The position numbers and the translations under genes were made by a program. Below are positions 37,622-47,151 of a stretch of DNA of 64,000 nucleotides, piece after piece; positions within the stretch are counted from its first letter, which is position 1, and each line of letters begins with the position of its first letter. The DNA is from Neisseria sp. GTDB lineage: Bacteria; Pseudomonadota; Gammaproteobacteria; Burkholderiales; Neisseriaceae. The notes beneath the pieces were generated by a model, which did not search any database, was not told the DNA's origin, and saw only the letters and a program-made list of their open reading frames with translations. The DNA lies in the NCBI RefSeq assembly GCF_030527965.1, contig NZ_JAUMZU010000016.1, positions 1 to 64,000 on the forward strand. The letters run 5' to 3'.

Positions 37622-39456
37622 TAGAAACGGGTTCCTAAACTGATATGCCAGCGAATTTTTTTATCTTGGTGGCCGTAGGCAATGTCAAACGAGAACGGAG
37701 CAACCGGGCTGAACCAGCGCACGCCCACGCCGGTGCCGTGTTTCAGGCCCATTGACTTGAAGTTTTTCGCCGTATCGCCCATATCATGGAACACGGCAGC
37801 GGCAAAATCTTTGCCGATCGGATATTGGTATTCAAAACTGGCCACCGCCAGCGCCCGCTCGGGCAACACCGAACCGTTAGGGCCGGCCAGACCGATGCTG
37901 TCGAGTTCATAACCGCGCACCGAGCCTGAACCACCGGTACGGAATTGCAGCGAAGAAGGCACGTCTTTATCCTCTTTCGCATAAACATAACCAACCTGCC
38001 CGCGCAAAACGAAGGTGCCGTATTTTTTCTCCTCCGGCGTAAAATAATAGCCGGCAGAAGCCACCGCGCGCTGCACGGAAGTGGAGGAAAACAAGCCGCC
38101 CAATGTGGTGCCGATTTTGCCATCGAGATAATAGCCGTTGGCCGGACGCAGCAATGTTTCGATATTCTGGCGTTTCCAAGAAGCCGTAACCATGGTTACG
38201 GCGCTGCGGCCCAAATCGTAATCCGTATCGGGCACCTTTCGGCTTTCCGTGATGTACTCCACACCTAGGCGCGACTCAATGTTATTGCGATCACGCACAT
38301 ACCATACGCCCGAGCTTAAGCTGTTCTTTTCAAGGTTTTGGGTTGTAGATCGGTTATATGCGAGGTTGGTCGTCCAGTATTTGCCTTGGCTGTTGCGCGG
38401 CTGGCTGATACCTGCCGCCAACGTGGTTTCGTATTTATCGTAATCAAACACGGTGGAACCGGTATAGCCGTGGTTGAACAGGTTGTAATGATCGTAACCC
38501 ACTTTAAAGCCGGGGCCGTATTCCGAATCGTAGCGCAAACCCATTTCCAGTTTCTGCCGTTTAACCTCGCTTACGTTTACCTTAACCGGCACATGATCGT
38601 CTTTCATGTTGTCAAAATCTGGATAAACCGACGCGCCGGAATAATGGCTGTCTTGCTCAAGCGCCTGTTGGTAATCAAGCAGCTTGCCCAAATCATACGG
38701 GCTGCCCGGGCTGAATTGCGCCAAGCCGCGCACCACGCTTTCAGGATAACGTTTTGTTCCGCTAACATCGATTTCGCCAAAATAAACCGGCTGTTTACTG
38801 TCGACTTCGATACTCAGATCCGCTTTATTGGTATTCGGATTAATCAAAGCTTCCGTTTTGGCAAGCTGCGCCAGCGGGTATTTTTTACGCGTTACGGCGG
38901 CCAAAGCCGCACTTTTGCTACTACTCCAATCCGATTGGTCAAACGGCGCGCCGACCGGTAATGCCCAGTTGGCCAAGGCATTTTTATAATACACACCCAA
39001 TTCGTTATCAGACACCACACTGCCGGTAAGCGAAACGTGCACGTTATCAATCTTGGTTTGCGGCCCTTCCACTACATTGACACGATAGCCGTTGCCCTGC
39101 GGCGATACGTTAACCTTGCCGTTGAAATAACCTTTGGTTTTCAACATGGTTTGCACATCATTCGGCGCGTCTTCCACCAGAAAACCCACCTGCTCCTGAT
39201 CCAACACCTCTTGCTGCTGCTCGGTAATCAGCGGCAGATGCTCTTCCAGCATTTGCTTGACTTCTTCATTATCGGTATGGATTTCCACCGGATATTTCGG
39301 ATCCAGCTTCTTATTTTTCGTACCCGAAGATTCGTCGCTACTGGCTACCGGTATGGCGACATAATCCGATGCCTTCGGCTCGGCAAGGGTTTCTGCATAG
39401 GCTTGACGGCAGGATAATGCCAATAAGGTAAGGGTAAGGGCGGTGTGCGGTTTCAT
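37621..39456 (-). CDS. tamA: Translocation and assembly module subunit TamA (Omp85 family)
   Basis: Outer-membrane 16-strand barrel partner of TamB. The 611-residue protein has a Sec signal (ending AYA at 21), POTRA domains at about 50-265 and an Omp85 barrel with the conserved lid-lock motif RGY in GSVRGYELDSIG near residue 511, ending in Phe (HISLGTRF) as barrel proteins do. It is first in the tamA-tamB operon. The 346-base gap upstream contains its promoter. Confidence 0.93.
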   Translation of the reverse strand: MKPHTALTLTLLALSCRQAYAETLAEPKASDYVAIPVASSDESSGTKNKKLDPKYPVEIHTDNEEVKQMLEEHLPLITEQQQEVLDQEQVGFLVEDAPNDVQTMLKTKGYFNGKVNVSPQGNGYRVNVVEGPQTKIDNVHVSLTGSVVSDNELGVYYKNALANWALPVGAPFDQSDWSSSKSAALAAVTRKKYPLAQLAKTEALINPNTNKADLSIEVDSKQPVYFGEIDVSGTKRYPESVVRGLAQFSPGSPYDLGKLLDYQQALEQDSHYSGASVYPDFDNMKDDHVPVKVNVSEVKRQKLEMGLRYDSEYGPGFKVGYDHYNLFNHGYTGSTVFDYDKYETTLAAGISQPRNSQGKYWTTNLAYNRSTTQNLEKNSLSSGVWYVRDRNNIESRLGVEYITESRKVPDTDYDLGRSAVTMVTASWKRQNIETLLRPANGYYLDGKIGTTLGGLFSSTSVQRAVASAGYYFTPEEKKYGTFVLRGQVGYVYAKEDKDVPSSLQFRTGGSGSVRGYELDSIGLAGPNGSVLPERALAVASFEYQYPIGKDFAAAVFHDMGDTAKNFKSMGLKHGTGVGVRWFSPVAPFSFDIAYGHQDKKIRWHISLGTRF

Positions 39457-39802
39457 GAATCTTGATCTGGTTACAGGCCGTTTCGGCGCATTATCTTACG
39501 GAAGAGCATGAATTCTAACATTATTTCAATACTCTGTTGACATACAGTCTATATCACAAACAGAACATGCCTGTCTGAAAATGGATTTCCACTTATCTGC
39601 CGAACGGTTCTGAAGCACGTTGAAAGCAAGATAAGTAATGTTAACATATTGATTTAAAATTATCCCGATTCATTCATATTATTATGATTCTAAAATGAAA
39701 TTATCGGGTATTATGGTCGTTAAGATGCGAATTTTAAATGCCTGTCTGAAATCTTTCAGACAGGCATTCTCGGTTAAGCCGGTTGGCAAACGCAAAATGC
39801 GC
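39457..39802. other. Gap between tamA and the DUF302 gene, with two uptake-sequence sites
   Basis: One isolated uptake sequence (about 39569) and one inverted pair (39736-39751 / 39754-39768, a 15-bp stem with a 2-base loop) that ends the downstream minus-strand transcript from 40.7 kb. The remainder is AT-rich and holds the tamA promoter. No gene seen. Confidence 0.6.
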
Positions 39803-40294
39803 TTATTCGGTAACGGTATGAAGAATCAATTTTTCCGCATTGGCCAGTGAATTTTCCACATCGCTAAACTGAATGTTGCTGCCGCCGATAAAAGCACGGG
39901 TATCATTATAAACCACTTTCACCACACCATCGGTTTCGGTAATCAAAACACGCATAGGCAGCCGCAAGGCAAATTCGGGATCTTTTATCATCAAGGGCGT
40001 ACCGGCTTTGGGCGCACCGAAAATAATCACTTTGGCGGGCTGCATTTGCAAGCCGTTTTTCCGAGCGGCGGCTTGATGGTCGATAATCGTGAAAATCGTC
40101 ATCCCTTTGGCACGCATGGTGCTTTCCAAACGGTTGACGGTATCATCAAAGCTGTATTTGCTGTTAACAGTATGAGTCGGTTTCATGGTTTGCTGGCTTT
40201 CACTTGAGGCTTGCTCGGCTGCATGACGGTGATGCGGCATCTGGGCGCAAGCAGCCAAAGTCGTTGCAATCAATAGGGGGAGAAGTCGTTTCAT
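39803..40294 (-). CDS. DUF302-domain lipoprotein
   Basis: The 163-residue secreted protein has a lipoprotein-type signal (LIATTLAACAQ, Cys at 16). A DUF302 domain at about 45-160 contains FDDTVNRLESTMRAKGMTIFTIIDHQAAARKNG and PAKVIIFGAPKAGTPLM, which is typical for the family. Function is unknown; members often sit near sulfur or redox genes. It follows the rhodanese-like gene by 31 bases and is likely co-transcribed with it. Confidence 0.82.
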   Translation of the reverse strand: MKRLLPLLIATTLAACAQMPHHRHAAEQASSESQQTMKPTHTVNSKYSFDDTVNRLESTMRAKGMTIFTIIDHQAAARKNGLQMQPAKVIIFGAPKAGTPLMIKDPEFALRLPMRVLITETDGVVKVVYNDTRAFIGGSNIQFSDVENSLANAEKLILHTVTE

Positions 40295-40325
40295 ATTTTT
40301 ATCCTTGATTTACGGTTAAGCAGAA

Positions 40326-40697
40326 TTAGTGGATACCTTTATCAAGCAAATCTTGGTAACCGCCTCGATTGATAACATGAGTATAGCCGAGTTTTTTCAA
40401 AGTTTGCAGCGCCACTTCCGAACGGCGGCCGCTACGGCAGTATAGATTGAGCGGGGCATTTTTATCAGGGCTAATGCGGCTGATTTCAGAAGCGATTCGA
40501 TCAACAGGAATATTCTGCGCGCCCTCAATATGCCCTTGCTGAAATTCTTCCGGCGATCTTACATCTATCCAAAGGCCTTGGGCTTTCTTGACAGCTTGCA
40601 CGGAGTGGCTGCCCACCTGCTGCGACTGGGCCGCTTGGGCTGCCGCCGGAGTCATCAACGACGCAATAGTCAAAATGCCTAGTAAATATGGTTTCAC
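40326..40697 (-). CDS. Periplasmic rhodanese-like sulfurtransferase
   Basis: The 123-residue protein has a Sec signal (MKPYLLGILTIASLMTPAAAQA) and one rhodanese domain with the start motif IDVRSPEEFQQGHIEGAQNIP and catalytic Cys in LYCRSGRRSEVA (about 88). The active-site loop CRSGRR is of the single-domain PspE type. It leads a two-gene unit with the DUF302 lipoprotein. An uptake-like sequence lies upstream at about 40829. Confidence 0.88.
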   Translation of the reverse strand: MKPYLLGILTIASLMTPAAAQAAQSQQVGSHSVQAVKKAQGLWIDVRSPEEFQQGHIEGAQNIPVDRIASEISRISPDKNAPLNLYCRSGRRSEVALQTLKKLGYTHVINRGGYQDLLDKGIH

Positions 40698-40977
40698 GCT
40701 CTGTTTCCTTGTTTTAACTGAATAAACGGACTTTACGGACTTTTCAAGCAGCAGTTTAACGGCGAGCTGCTTAAAAAAGCAAACCTGATTAGCATGTTTT
40801 AATCACATCAAAGCGGCTTGGCCGCACTTTTCAGACAAGCATATCAATATGCCGCTTGCTTTACGGATAATGATGTTTTATTTACAATGCCACCTCAACC
40901 TTAACATTCAGGCACGGCTATCGGCAGCGTGCCTCCATCGTGCCCGCTGGCACATCATCAATATTGAAGGAGCGGTT

Positions 40978-42225
40978 ATGGCTACCGGAAATCCTGTTAT
41001 CGATGCGGTCAACCGCGTCAGCCTGGTCAAGCAAATTATCATCGGTTTGTTGTTTGGTATTTTTTTGGGTTATCTGACCAATAAAGATGTAGGTGTTCTG
41101 CCTGATTCGGCTGTGCCCATACTATCGATTCTCGGCAGCATGTTTGTCGGCGCACTCAAAGCCGTTGCACCGATTTTGGTATTCGTTTTGGTTACGGCTG
41201 CCATCGCAAGCCATCAGAAAGGCCGGGAAGCACATGTAAAGCCGATTTTAGTGCTTTATTTGATTGGCACGTTCAGCGCAGCTTTGGTTGCGATTGTCGC
41301 CAGCTTCATGTTTCCAAGCGAACTGATATTGGCTCAAAAAGAAGTTTCAACCGCCCCTCCGGCCGGTATCGGCGAAGTATTGAAAACCCTGTTGCTGAAT
41401 CTGGTAGCCAACCCGATTAGCGCCATTGCCGATGCCAACTACATCGGCATCTTGATGTGGGCGCTGCTGTTGGGTTTTGCCCTGCGGCACGCCGTAGAGA
41501 GCACCCGCATTTTAATCGCCGATTTAGCCGCCGCCATTTCCAAAATCGTCGGCTGGGTTATCCGGTTTGCACCGCTGGGCATTTTCGGCTTGGTAGCTGA
41601 AATGGTGGCCACATCCGGCGTCAAAGGGCTGATCAGCTATCTGCATGTATTGGCCGTATTGGTTTTGTGCATGTTGTTTGTTACCTTTGTCGTCAACCCG
41701 GTGATTGTCTGGTGGAAAATCCGCAGCAATCCTTTCCCTCTGGTATTAACCTGCCTACGCGAAAGCGGTATCACAGCTTTCTTTACCCGCTCATCGGCTG
41801 CCAACATTCCTGTTAATATGGCTTTGTGCAAAAAGCTGAATCTTCACGAAGACACTTATTCAGTATCCATTCCCTTGGGAGCCACCATCAATATGGCCGG
41901 CGCAGCCATTACCATTACCGTGCTGTCTCTTGCCGCTGCTCACACCCAAAACGTTCAGATTGACTTTATGACCGCACTACTACTCAGCCTGACCGCAACC
42001 ATCAGCGCTTGCGGCGCTTCCGGCGTAGCGGGCGGTTCGCTGTTACTGATTCCACTGGCATGCAACCTTTTGGGTATTTCCAACGACGTTGCAATGCAAG
42101 TGGTCGGCGTTGGATTTACCATCGGCGTCATACAAGACTCGTGCGAAACTGCGCTTAATTCTTCTACCGACGTTCTCTTTACCGCCGCTGCCGACATTGG
42201 CCGCCAACGTACCGGGCACCTCTAA
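40978..42225 (+). CDS. sstT: Serine/threonine:sodium symporter SstT
   Basis: DAACS-family importer of L-serine and L-threonine. The 415-residue product has about eight membrane helices and the hairpin-loop signatures [14 protein letters not shown] and [20 protein letters not shown], then the [17 protein letters not shown] loop. The ATG at 40978 is chosen (AGGAGCGGTT before it); an upstream extension of 43 residues runs through non-coding-like sequence. It ends at a 22-bp uptake-sequence hairpin. Confidence 0.93.
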   Translation: MATGNPVIDAVNRVSLVKQIIIGLLFGIFLGYLTNKDVGVLPDSAVPILSILGSMFVGALKAVAPILVFVLVTAAIASHQKGREAHVKPILVLYLIGTFSAALVAIVASFMFPSELILAQKEVSTAPPAGIGEVLKTLLLNLVANPISAIADANYIGILMWALLLGFALRHAVESTRILIADLAAAISKIVGWVIRFAPLGIFGLVAEMVATSGVKGLISYLHVLAVLVLCMLFVTFVVNPVIVWWKIRSNPFPLVLTCLRESGITAFFTRSSAANIPVNMALCKKLNLHEDTYSVSIPLGATINMAGAAITITVLSLAAAHTQNVQIDFMTALLLSLTATISACGASGVAGGSLLLIPLACNLLGISNDVAMQVVGVGFTIGVIQDSCETALNSSTDVLFTAAADIGRQRTGHL

Positions 42226-42261
42226 GCCCCTCTTATTTAGCTTTTCCGCCTTCATTTGAAA

Positions 42262-42309
42262 AACAATAATGCCTGTCTGAAAACCATTTTTCAGACAGGC
42301 ATTATTGTT
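42262..42309. terminator. Long uptake-sequence terminator after sstT
   Basis: A 22-bp stem with arms 42262-42283 and 42288-42309, a 4-base loop, and exact uptake sequences in both arms. The rest of 42226-42505 shows no gene. Confidence 0.85.
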
Positions 42310-42505
42310 AGTAGGCAAGATATCAGGAAATCGTGATAACACAGTGTAGAATATAAATTACATAGTTACTCTTATCTCACTACCACCAACAGCATCATTC
42401 CAACTTAATTCTCTTCCAATTCAAACGGCCTTTCGCCAAATTAAAAAGCAGCACAGCCCGCCAATGATAAAACGCCCCTAGGGCAAGCAGCATAATAAAA
42501 GCAAC

Positions 42506-43300
<795 letters not shown>

Positions 43301-43306
43301 TTATTT

Positions 43307-43382
43307 GGGTCGTTAGCTCAGCTGGTAGAGCAGCGGACTTTTAATCCGTTGGTCGAGCGTTCGAATCGCTCACGACCCACCA
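43307..43382 (+). tRNA. tRNA-Lys (anticodon UUU), integration site
   Basis: The acceptor GGGTCGT (43307-43313) pairs with ACGACCC (43372-43378), then A and CCA. The anticodon arm is GCGGA-CTTTTAA-TCCGT. The T arm is GAGCG-TTCGAAT-CGCTC. The integrase gene runs into it from the right, so its 3' part is probably the attL core supplied by the element. A 20-base palindrome with T run at 43392-43411 is its terminator. Confidence 0.96.
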
Positions 43383-44460
43383 AGTTTTCTTTGCCTAAAC
43401 AATTGTTTAGGCCTTTTCTTTTTTGATTTTTCACTTCGTCTAAATTTGAGTGTGACCAATTTGTGACTAAATCAACATCAATTTCATCCAATAAAGCAGC
43501 ATGATTCTGCAAGTGATCAGGCGCCAAATGAGCGTATTTCTGTACCATTTCAACGCTCTCCCAACCGCCCATTTCTTTTAATGCCAGCAGTGGCACACCT
43601 CTTTGAACCAACCAACTCGCCCATGTATGACGCAGATCATGCCAACGAAAATCATGAATGCCAGCTTGTTCTAACGCCTTCTTCCAAATACGCGAGCTGA
43701 TGCTTTTTACCGGCCCACCTTTGGAATGTACAAAAACAAATTGTTTGTGCTTCCCCATCTGCTTTGAAAGTACATCAATCGCCGTTTGATTTAAAGCAAC
43801 GCCAATAGCATGTCCTGCTTTAGCTTCATCAGGATAAATCCATGCTACCTTTCTGTTTAAATCTACCTGCTCCCACTTCAAAGCAAGCACGTTCCGTTGA
43901 CGCAAACCCGTAGACAAGCTAAAAACAGCCATTACTGCCAAATATTCCGGCAAAACCTCAATCAGCTTTTCCGCTTCTTCCGGTCTGAGCCAGCGAATAC
44001 GCCGTTTAGGTTCACGGTATGCCGAAATCTTCGGTGCGGTATCTAACCACCTCCACTCATCACGGGCTTTGTTTAAAATAGCTCGAATCAAGGCAATATA
44101 ACGGTTTTTGGTACTATTGCCGCAACCCAGTCTATTAACGACCGACATAATAAAATCTCGGGTCATATGATGCAGATAAACACCGCGCAATTTACCTAAC
44201 TGCCGTAAACGGCTTATATCGTCATCAATGCTTTTTTTCTCGGCACTCATCTCCTCTATCCATCGGACGGCCGCTTCATCCCACAGCCGTTTCGGTTTCT
44301 CACCCATTTGCTCTTGTTGCCACAACTCATATTTTAGTTTGTCGTGCAACCTTTGGGCTTCCTGCTTGTCTTTCGTGCCAGCAGATTGTCTAATTCTGCG
44401 ACCGCTTTTGAGCCGGATATCAATCTGGAAATATCCATTTTTTCGTTTATAGATTGGCAT
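43318..44460 (-). CDS. Tyrosine site-specific integrase
   Basis: Catalyses integration and excision at tRNA-Lys. The 380-residue protein has an Arm/core N-terminal domain and the catalytic set: Arg in STGLRQRNVLALKWEQ, HDLRHTWASW, and Tyr in MVQKYAHLAPDHL (about 310-322). GGAGTG precedes the ATG at 44460. The last ~19 residues (GRERFERSTNGLKVRCSTS) are the antisense reading of the tRNA-Lys gene, with the stop codon inside it. The start overlaps the excisionase-like gene by 127 bases. Confidence 0.93.
   Translation of the reverse strand: MPIYKRKNGYFQIDIRLKSGRRIRQSAGTKDKQEAQRLHDKLKYELWQQEQMGEKPKRLWDEAAVRWIEEMSAEKKSIDDDISRLRQLGKLRGVYLHHMTRDFIMSVVNRLGCGNSTKNRYIALIRAILNKARDEWRWLDTAPKISAYREPKRRIRWLRPEEAEKLIEVLPEYLAVMAVFSLSTGLRQRNVLALKWEQVDLNRKVAWIYPDEAKAGHAIGVALNQTAIDVLSKQMGKHKQFVFVHSKGGPVKSISSRIWKKALEQAGIHDFRWHDLRHTWASWLVQRGVPLLALKEMGGWESVEMVQKYAHLAPDHLQNHAALLDEIDVDLVTNWSHSNLDEVKNQKRKGLNNCLGKENLVGRERFERSTNGLKVRCSTS
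43392..43411 (+). terminator. tRNA-Lys terminator inside int
   Basis: GCCTAAACAATTGTTTAGGC is a perfect 20-base palindrome, followed by CTTTTCTTTTTT on the plus strand. It lies within the 3' part of the integrase coding sequence, so the tRNA terminator may be element-derived. Confidence 0.75.
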
Positions 44461-44663
44461 TTTTGTTCACTCCTGTGTTCGAGTGATGCCTGCACGGCAT
44501 CATTTTCAAGATGGTTCAAAAATACGTCAAGGGCAGATTGGGTAATGCAGTATTTCCGTCCCGGTTTAGATGCAACCAATACCCCTTGCCGGATATATTG
44601 CCGGATGGTTTCCGGGTGGCATTGGCAATATTTAGCAGCGGCATTCACGTCATAGGTTTTCAT
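44334..44663 (-). CDS. Excisionase-like MerR/AlpA-type HTH protein
   Basis: The 109-residue protein begins with a short MerR/excisionase HTH: NAAAKYCQCHPETIRQYIRQGVLVASKPGRKYCITQSALDVFLNHLEND. A hydrophilic tail follows with an SGSKAVAELDNLLARKTSRKPKG end. The start at 44663 has AAGG 9 bases before. It overlaps the integrase start by 127 bases in another frame. Position beside int suggests a recombination directionality factor; not proven. Confidence 0.78.
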   Translation of the reverse strand: MKTYDVNAAAKYCQCHPETIRQYIRQGVLVASKPGRKYCITQSALDVFLNHLENDAVQASLEHRSEQKCQSINEKMDISRLISGSKAVAELDNLLARKTSRKPKGCTTN

Positions 44664-44673
44664 CAGGTTTTCC

Positions 44674-44928
44674 TTATGATACGTTTTCATAAACAGGGAA
44701 TGGTGCCGTTTCCATATCAAGCGCCAGTCGCTGAACTGCCTGATAGCGCTTAATTTTCGGTGACAATACCAGATAGGCCGTTTCGGATACATAAAAAAGC
44801 AGAAAATAATCATTGCCTGCTTCGGTATGTATCGGCTTTAACCGGTAATGCGGATACCGTTCATCGGGTGGCATAAAGGTCAGTCCAACCTTTATCGTAC
44901 TAAACGGATTACGCGCTTCAATCAACAT
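44674..44928 (-). CDS. Small hypothetical protein in the leftward operon
   Basis: The 84-residue soluble protein is not recognised. It is aromatic-rich (PHYRLKPIHTEAGNDYFLLFYVSETAYLVLSPKIKRYQ). AAGGAG precedes the ATG at 44928. It overlaps the next upstream gene by 11 bases and ends 10 bases before the excisionase-like start, so it belongs to the same transcript. Confidence 0.65.
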   Translation of the reverse strand: MLIEARNPFSTIKVGLTFMPPDERYPHYRLKPIHTEAGNDYFLLFYVSETAYLVLSPKIKRYQAVQRLALDMETAPFPVYENVS

Positions 44929-45166
44929 GACTTATCTCCTTCCCACCATAATAAAAACCAACCTGACAGGCTGCATGATAAAAAGCCGTGCTTTTATCAG
45001 GATTTTTTAATACAGTCATATAAGCACGATTGGCCCGCTCTACATCCCGCTTAAACATTTCCACTCTGCTCAACGGCCAATCGGCAAAGCCATCCGGTGC
45101 ACGGGCAATCATTGCTTCAAAACCACCACTCAATAAGTGATTCAGATACAGCATATCTATCTTCAT
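44918..45166 (-). CDS. Small hypothetical protein
   Basis: The 82-residue soluble protein is not recognised. Features: MYLNHLLSGGFEAMIARAPDGFADWPLSRVEMFKRDVERANRAYM-like helical content and one Cys. The start at 45166 (GAGAGGAAAC before) is preferred over 27 further codons upstream that have no ribosome site. It lies 20 bases after the TraM-like gene. Confidence 0.6.
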   Translation of the reverse strand: MKIDMLYLNHLLSGGFEAMIARAPDGFADWPLSRVEMFKRDVERANRAYMTVLKNPDKSTAFYHAACQVGFYYGGKEISHVD

Positions 45167-45185
45167 TTTTGTTTCCTCTCCATTT

Positions 45186-45638
45186 TCAGACAGGCTTTTG
45201 CAACCACCATAAAATAAAGATACCGGCAACCCAGATACCAGCTGCAATCAGTAAGGCCGTCATAATTAAACGATTCAGACGGTCAACCAACCGGCCGTTG
45301 ACCTGATTGACATCGGCTGCAATACGTTTATGTACGGCGGCATACAGTTTCGGTTCCGCATCTTCCATCTGTCGATTAGCCTGTTGTAACAAGTCGGCCA
45401 GCAGTTGTTCGCGGTAGGCTTCCAGCTTGGCAGCAGCCTGCGTGATATTGGCCTCATGTTCTGCCAGCTCTAGCATGAATTCTTTACGCTTTTCTTCCTG
45501 CTGTTTATCAAACGAAGCAAAAGCAGACTTTAACGCCTGCTCCTGCATCAACAGTACGGCAACAACAGGATCGTCTGCCGTCAGCCGCACACCGGTCAGC
45601 CGAAAGGTTTCGGCAATGATGTGATTAACCTTGCTCAT
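45186..45638 (-). CDS. TraM-like conjugation protein (IncP type)
   Basis: The 150-residue protein has a soluble N-terminus (IIAETFRLTGVRLTADDPVVAVLLMQEQAL), a long charged coiled-coil region (about 45-120) and one C-terminal membrane segment (LIMTALLIAAGIWVAGIFILWWL). Position directly behind a TraL-like ATPase (14-base overlap) and the membrane-anchored helical layout match IncP TraM. TraL/TraM of RP4 aid mating. The assignment rests on context and layout, not on a database search. The ATG at 45638 is one of two possible starts. Confidence 0.6.
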   Translation of the reverse strand: MSKVNHIIAETFRLTGVRLTADDPVVAVLLMQEQALKSAFASFDKQQEEKRKEFMLELAEHEANITQAAAKLEAYREQLLADLLQQANRQMEDAEPKLYAAVHKRIAADVNQVNGRLVDRLNRLIMTALLIAAGIWVAGIFILWWLQKPV

Positions 45639-46383
45639 CGGAGGCATCCGCATTAGCTAAAATCGGCAAATGTGCCAGCTGGGTAAACAGGTCGCGTTTC
45701 ACGGTACGCAGACGCTGGCGCGGCATTAAGCCAAACTCGGTTGATTCGTCTACTTCAGCAAAGGTCAGATTTCGGCTGGTCATCTCTTTAATGTCTTTGC
45801 CAAAGGTATCAGGATTACGCCCTACTATATGGACAATGCCAATAATCCGTTTTTTATACTCTTTATAAACCTGAAAATCTGTAAAGGGTTTACCATTACT
45901 ATCCTCAATCTGCCCTTGAAACTCATTCAGCCAGACAGCAATTTCCGCATCAACATCACGGGCGGTCTGAACCAGACCGATACCGCAATCTCTTAAAGAC
46001 TGGCCGCCCATTATCGGCACATGAACAATCAGACGAACCCCCGATTCACGCAACAAAGCAGGGACCTGATTCTCTGCCAGATAAGACATCAATGGCACAA
46101 AAGTGGCCGCGCCGTTATCCACTACACCAAAACCATCCAACTCGATCAATTTTTCAATCAAGCCGTCAAAGTTCCGTGTATCAATATTATTATCCTTAGT
46201 TAAAAGGCTAACAATTTCTGGTTTTAGCGCTGCAAACCGACTGAAAGTTTGATTAACTGGATCGGTATCAAAGCAATAAACCGGTTGATTGGAAACTTGT
46301 GCCAGATACTGAGCTAAAATAGCCGCCGATAATGATTTACCAACCCCGCCCTTACCCTGAGCAATCATATGAACTTCTTTCAT
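45625..46383 (-). CDS. TraL-like ParA-family ATPase (IncP type)
   Basis: The 252-residue P-loop protein begins MKEVHMIAQGKGGVGKS (deviant Walker A) and continues with FDTDPVNQTFSRF and RNFDGLIEKL ... VVDNGAATFVPLMSYLAENQVPALL, wording close to RP4 TraL rather than chromosome-partition ParA. The start at 46383 has GAAAGG before it. Likely role: an accessory of DNA transfer. It lacks a ParB partner nearby, which supports the transfer reading over partitioning. Confidence 0.72.
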   Translation of the reverse strand: MKEVHMIAQGKGGVGKSLSAAILAQYLAQVSNQPVYCFDTDPVNQTFSRFAALKPEIVSLLTKDNNIDTRNFDGLIEKLIELDGFGVVDNGAATFVPLMSYLAENQVPALLRESGVRLIVHVPIMGGQSLRDCGIGLVQTARDVDAEIAVWLNEFQGQIEDSNGKPFTDFQVYKEYKKRIIGIVHIVGRNPDTFGKDIKEMTSRNLTFAEVDESTEFGLMPRQRLRTVKRDLFTQLAHLPILANADASDEQG

Positions 46384-46460
46384 AAAAATACCTTTCTTTA
46401 AAAATGCTTTTCGCATAAAAAAGCCCACTGTCTTTCAGACAGGCTTTCTTATATAAAAAG

Positions 46461-46482
46461 CCCTGCGGAGTAACCCGCAGGG
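46461..46482 (-). terminator. Hairpin in the leftward operon after trbM-like gene
   Basis: CCCTGCGG (46461-46468) and CCGCAGGG (46475-46482) form a perfect 8-bp GC-rich stem. On the minus strand a CTTTTTATA run follows. It would end or attenuate leftward transcription, so antitermination (boxA at 48.24 kb) matters. Confidence 0.7.
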
Positions 46483-46527
46483 AAACTGTGCAACATAGTA
46501 AGGAATGAAACACAGAAGTGATCTAAG

Positions 46528-47058
46528 TTACTTCACATCCACCCAACGGCCGCCTTTTTTCTCTTCTCCGACATATTTCACTTTATCGGCTACCGTCGTC
46601 CAACCATGCTCAAAATAAGCACGGCAATAGTCCGGCCTCTCGTTGCGGATATAAGGAACTCGTCTCGTGGTATAAACACGATCTTTAATCCGACCGGTTT
46701 TATCCGACACCTGCTCTATATAAAAAGCACTGTTGGCTCGGTTGAGGTCAGCGGCATCACACCGGCCCGCACCATTAACCAACGCATTAACCAATGCAGG
46801 CATGTTTTCTTCCTCATTGGCAGGGCACAGTTTTAAGAAGTTACGACGGGCCTTTAAGGTCTTATGCAGCTTTTTATGCTTAATCTCAAAATATCGGCGG
46901 ATGGAAGGTTCACACTCAGATGGCCGGTCTCCACTGGATAAGCACAAAGTCGCCTCACAGGCTAGTTTGGCATCGCCGGTCAGCAGGTCTTCTGCCTGTA
47001 CGGTAGGGGAAAATAAAAGAGCCGCCATTAAGGCAGCCGGAATACAGTATCGTCGCAT
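46528..47058 (-). CDS. TrbM/KikA-family conjugal transfer protein
   Basis: The 176-residue periplasmic protein has a Sec signal (IPAALMAALLFSPTVQA) and the TrbM signature DAKLACEATLCLSSGDRPSECEPSIRRYFEI near 29-59, with four Cys spaced as in TrbM/MpfK. TrbM proteins accompany mating-pair formation but are not essential structural parts. AGGAG lies about 9 bases before the ATG. No other trb genes are visible. Confidence 0.85.
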   Translation of the reverse strand: MRRYCIPAALMAALLFSPTVQAEDLLTGDAKLACEATLCLSSGDRPSECEPSIRRYFEIKHKKLHKTLKARRNFLKLCPANEEENMPALVNALVNGAGRCDAADLNRANSAFYIEQVSDKTGRIKDRVYTTRRVPYIRNERPDYCRAYFEHGWTTVADKVKYVGEEKKGGRWVDVK

Positions 47059-47127
47059 ATTGCATTACTCCATAAAATTAAGGATAATCGCCATACCGCT
47101 ATGGAAGATTATTCTTTCAACAAAAGG

Positions 47128-47147
47128 CCGCTTTGGAAACAAAGCGG
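47128..47147. terminator. Hairpin between small gene and trbM
   Basis: CCGCTTTG (47128-47135) and CAAAGCGG (47140-47147) with a GAAA-type loop. A T run follows on the plus side, a weaker one on the minus side where the genes run. Confidence 0.55.
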
Positions 47148-47151
47148 TTTT

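Noticed and set aside
45625-46383. Chromosome- or plasmid-partition ParA
   Set aside because: No ParB gene or centromere-like repeats nearby; wording and the following TraM-like gene fit TraL better.
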